NCBI GenBank assembly: GCA_008973525.1
Contig: WACJ01000182.1
Span: 248,001 to 312,000 of the forward strand
From: Stenopsyche tienmushanensis
Taxonomy: Eukaryota; Arthropoda; Insecta; Trichoptera; Stenopsychidae
Direction: 5' to 3'
DNA length: 64,000 nucleotides
A program made the position numbers and the translations under genes. Of the stretch, positions 60,388 through 64,000 are shown one piece after another. The notes beneath the pieces are model-generated. The model was not told the DNA's origin and ran no database searches. It saw only the letters and a program-made list of their open reading frames with translations. Numbering within the stretch: position 1 is the stretch's first letter; each line of letters opens with the position of its first letter.

Positions 60388-62559
60388 CATCGTTTTATTC
60401 ATTTATTTGCCTCAAATTTATTTCAATGAATTTAATTTTCAAAATTCATAATGTGCAATCAATCAAAATATGCAATGAAGTAAATCCTATAAGTTAAGTC
60501 ATCATAAATATAATGTAATGGGATAATAATATATTAAAAGATGTGCAGCAATAACAAAATTGAATCTAGAATGAATCAAATATTTGATGCAACTAGTGGC
60601 TATGAAATTGCACGGATTTGTTCAGGTCATGATTTGATCCGCATTTACTGTTGAAAAACAAAATTAAAATACTCATTGCATTTAATTTAAATTTCCACAC
60701 ACACACAAGTATTTCGCTTAGTAAATATTCATGTTTTCTGGTATTTATGCAAATTTATAGCCATTATGACCTCTCCCAAGACGAGACCTTATTTTTCTAG
60801 ATTCCATTGGATGTTTTTAAATAACAGAAAATACGTATGAAATTAAGCTGTAATGTGACTACAATGCTTTTAAATGCACTCACTTTATAAATAAGCCACA
60901 TGCGTTTGAACAAATGCTGAAATAGTGCCAAACAATAATTACACTACAGTAGTGAAAGTCGATGTATTTCATATGAACTAACGGGCAAATAAATTGATGT
61001 GACGGATTTAAAAGATAAGGGTGTGGGTTGGGTCAAAAATGTCCTCTTGTAGGATATTTTATTTATATATTTATCATATATTTGCATTGTTTTAGATCAT
61101 TTTTTTGTTTTTATACTTTGGCATTTAAGTTGATTAACCCTGTGGACATTAGGCAGGTTTGATCACATTTTTAGCATGAATCCATTCTTCAGTTTTTCTC
61201 TGATTAAAGAATGTAATGGACGTATGCCAATGATGATTGTCAAACACTAAACTTTGTACATGCTTTTGGGATTTCCCGTTACGTCGACAGGAACATACGA
61301 TTAGAGAGAACGAAAATACACATGAGAAAACTTTACAGGGTGATCTGAAATCTGATATGGAACACAGATTTTTAGCGTAATTTAAAAAAATATATATAAC
61401 CGGTCCTACGCCAACACGTTCGAACAATGGCGCCAAAAAAATATAAATAAAAATTCTCATGCGTAATAATCTCATTTTTTAGCGGCGACAAACGCGATTC
61501 AATGTCGTTTATATCCAATGAAATCAATATACTTTTGACACAGCCGAGGAAGTATCAAACGCGTGGGATGCATTTTTTTTAAATCGCAAGCAAAAAAATG
61601 GCGCGGCAAAAAATTTTCTTCGCGGATGAAAAACAAAGATCGAAATTTGTTTCTCGACATTTGGCACATTGACAACAACACTTTTCTTTGTGGAATGTAG
61701 GTTATATATATATCGCGAAGCCAGCGATCTGCCACGTTGTCTGTCGTAAACAAATGTACCAAGTGTATGCGAATCCGCATAAAGTTGTAACGCGCTATTA
61801 TCAACGAGCCTGAAAAAATACTTTTCGGCTGAAAATATCTATTTGGTAAAACGTGCGGAAGATGTGGCCAAAAATACCCCATCATAGTTTAAAATTCGAT
61901 CAATCAACATCGACGTGTTAATATAACGAGTCAAACAAAGGATTGTGCGAGTCTTTGATCAAGCTGAACCTGGAAAAACAAATTTGGAACATATATCTGA
62001 CTGAAATCTCCAGTATTTATTTAATATGCCACATAATCATAGAATTCACAAAGGTGAACGCGTTCTTATGATAACGATAAATGTTTCTGTTGAAAAAAAC
62101 CTACATAAATCCATTTTTATTTCCCGGAAAGAATATATTCTTCCTTATAATTTCAACTAATATCACATGTTTTTTTCGCATTAATCTAGCATCGCCCTTT
62201 CTAGGAACTAGGGTATTGGATTACCCATATTTCAATGAGCTCCTTTTTATGAATTGCGTAGCTCATGTAAATAGTTATTCATTAGCTTTCATAGAAAAGC
62301 TGCTCGATATTTAAAGTAGCAATGCATGCATCATTGAGCACGGAATAAAATAATAAAAAATCAAGTTCCAATGATATTATAATTTCAAAAAATCACCTTG
62401 CAATTTATACGATGTCGTTTCTTGTGTGGGGTATTTAAAGTTGTAGTGGGCAGATGATGTGCCAAGGCGAGCGATTAAATATGGATGATTAGGATTTGGG
62501 TCGTTCTCTCGAAAATGGAAACTCAAAACATTACCTTTAAATCATCCTAACTTTTTAAT
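60388..62559. other. Unique DNA
   Basis: Mostly AT-rich. At 61330-61980 the sequence is less AT-rich and begins TTACAGGGTGATCTGAAATC, which resembles an insect transposon tip. It carries a 128-codon minus-strand frame (61499-61885) that I do not recognise. No partner end was found. Confidence 0.35.
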
Positions 62560-62852
62560 TCAAAGTCGTAATAGCACAAAATAACTGTTTTTTTTTTGTA
62601 TTTTTCAATGTATTTTCAATCTGAATAAATAATTGTTTTATGCAATTAGGTTTAAAGAAAATTACTTCTGAATTTCCGAAGTTTCAAAGTGCCATTACGC
62701 CTACAAATTAAAAAGTTACGACGAATTAAAAGTAGAATTATGGATTTTTTTCTTACACTTAGGATATAGGGCTTATGTGTGAAACGTTGCAAAAGACCCC
62801 CTTAAATCCCTTAAATATTTTGTCGGATGATATGCCAAACATCCTGTATAAT
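62560..62852. repeat. FB-family copy, shortened
   Basis: A shortened left arm (GTCGTAATAGCACAAAATAA to TTTTATGCAATTAGG) is followed by a right arm (TATGTGTGAAACGTTGCAAA, AGACCCCCTTAAATCC) in inverted orientation. It ends in the tip GCCAAACATCCTGTATA. The centre of the 37795 copy is deleted. Confidence 0.65.
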
Positions 62853-63145
62853 CAGATCTATACTGATGACGATATCTCCAACGAGTGTGGAGGTTGAGCG
62901 TTCATTTTCAGATTGGATTTTACTGATTTTATTTTATCTTAAATAAATGAAATTCTTTCGTCTTCAAGTTATTTTTTATATTAAACAAATGGACTTATTA
63001 ATAATTTTTGATCAAAATTATCAACGTACTTTCCTAACCTATTGAAAATCCCGGTCCCGGGATTCCGGGTTTGATCCCGGGAAGGTCTAATGCAATTCTG
63101 AAATTCCAGGATCGAAATTTTGGCCCGGGATTGGATTCACTAGTT
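62853..63145 (+). mobile_element. hAT element, deletion derivative 2
   Basis: The right 150 bp match the hAT derivative at 27932, including TTATATTAAACAAATGGACT and GGGATTGGATTC. Extra CCCGGGATT words are present. It directly follows the FB tip, so its left boundary is uncertain. Confidence 0.6.
62863..62946 (+). pseudogene. hAT transposase C-terminal motif
   Basis: An open frame reads LMTISPTSVEVERSFSDWIL and ends in a TAA. The TSVEVERSFS string is the central motif of the hAT dimerisation domain. The part that follows in the copy at 28082 (SAAG to LMLF) is deleted, and the two share their last codons, a Leu-Lys pair and TAA. Confidence 0.8.
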
Positions 63146-64000
63146 ATACTAACAAACATGAGCATTTAAAATTCCAAATATATATTTTAATATTTGTTTT
63201 AGATTTTGCTGTAGACCAGCTTAACGATGGTATTACTTCGATAAGGTTATCTTGTTTAATTAATTTTAAGTCATTTGGTCGTTGCGATTGTCGGAATCGT
63301 AAATTTTATTGCATAACAATGCATTAGGGTATTTCGTGTCATTTAATGCTTAAATATACTTCTATTGTACCACAAAAAAATGTATTATGTTATGTTATTT
63401 GCTATAAATGTAAGCCGCATGAGTCAAATGTGTATAAAATATTTGGGATGTATTTAATACTAGGTTTACAACACTCAATCAATTTGACGGAATTTGAACT
63501 TCATCGTAAAAATTATGAAAACTCTTACTAATATTTATACGTATAGGTATTTATAAAATGATTCTAATAAATACTCAAACTCAAACCAAAAATACGTACA
63601 GTAATGTTTGCTTAACTCTACTAATGCACGTCAACTAATACAAAACCAAATGATTAATAAAAATAACTATTCTAGTTAAAGCTAGGGACCAAATTGAGAT
63701 TCCTGAATTTGAAAGTAAAGATTATAATTAATAATTTCCTAACGTGTCAAAAAAATAATGTATTTTGTCTAAGAAATGTAGTTCATCTCTTTTTCCAAAC
63801 GCAATTTCATAGACATAAATTTATATAAATCCGTAGATTAACACATGTTTGCTTAAAACGGCTTATACTAATATCAGAAATATGGAGGATGTGCTTCCAC
63901 AAAAACGTTGTATAATGCATATCCGTGTTATGCAAGGTATGAAGTTTATACAATATTCGGGGTTGCTTTCCAAAAAAATATCGAAGATAGTTTATATAAG
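63146..64000. other. AT-rich DNA at the window end
   Basis: No transposon ends. A 61-codon frame (63346-63531) ends in the short conserved repeat described at 63474. Confidence 0.4.
63474..63531 (+). repeat. Short repeat with conserved frame, copy 2
   Basis: Counterpart of 47303-47355. The frame INLTEFELHRKNYENSY ends in TAA at 63529-63531. Confidence 0.6.

Noticed and set aside
61499..61885. A 128-codon minus-strand frame near a transposon-like tip
   Set aside because: No transposase motif could be read in any frame, and no partner end was found.
1..64000. CRISPR arrays, operons or other prokaryotic systems
   Set aside because: No regularly spaced repeats with unique spacers, no dense reading frames and no ribosome-binding-site pattern; the content is eukaryotic.

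Overview
No intact host gene can be supported in this 64 kb. The window is strongly AT-rich eukaryotic DNA full of decayed transposable elements: mariner, hAT, Tigger/pogo, TTAA-inserting Kolobok-like elements, Jockey- and R1-like LINEs, and solo LTRs. This mixture suggests an arthropod, most likely an insect; the order cannot be told from the sequence. There are no operons, CRISPR arrays, rRNA genes or convincing intact tRNA genes. The window is best read as intergenic or intronic DNA.

Layout. 0-8.2 kb: a 78-bp Tigger-type MITE, a Kolobok-like deletion derivative (copy A, 2.4-3.3 kb), then mostly unique DNA with a doubtful Tc1-like relic near 6 kb. 8.26-9.70 kb: one mariner inserted inside another. 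9.7-15.2 kb: unique AT-rich DNA and one foldback-family piece. 15.4-18.0 kb: a broken LTR among related repeat blocks in both orientations. 19.2-22.0 kb: a hAT-like element holding a second repeat and abutting a 1.56-kb Tigger relic. 24.2-25.7 kb: a Jockey-type RT fragment, then a relic of a transposon-associated protein whose superfamily I cannot name. 27.9-32.4 kb: a hAT tail, Kolobok copy B, a GC-richer island and Kolobok copy C with recognisable transposase.

34.6-41.7 kb: a mariner deletion derivative, a mariner end, a 1.2-kb foldback element with about 330-bp arms, a mariner-type MITE and a pogo-type MITE. 42.9-50.7 kb: repeat RX copies, an IS630/mariner-like transposase relic, an intact solo LTR and a tRNA-like sequence. 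53.1-55.3 kb: an R1-like LINE relic broken by two solo LTRs, each with its own 4-bp target duplication. 57-63.2 kb: Kolobok copy D, a second pogo-type MITE, a foldback copy and a second hAT tail.

Repeat names used below: FB = foldback family; PG = pogo-type MITE; RX = repeat with GC-rich tips; RY and RZ = two unclassified repeats. The genes do not form a pathway. The interest lies in element biology: related elements share the same internal deletions or the same internal stop codon, which suggests that defective copies were moved by transposase made elsewhere. Several GC-richer unique islands lie between the elements and could be host regulatory DNA, but the sequence alone does not prove it.
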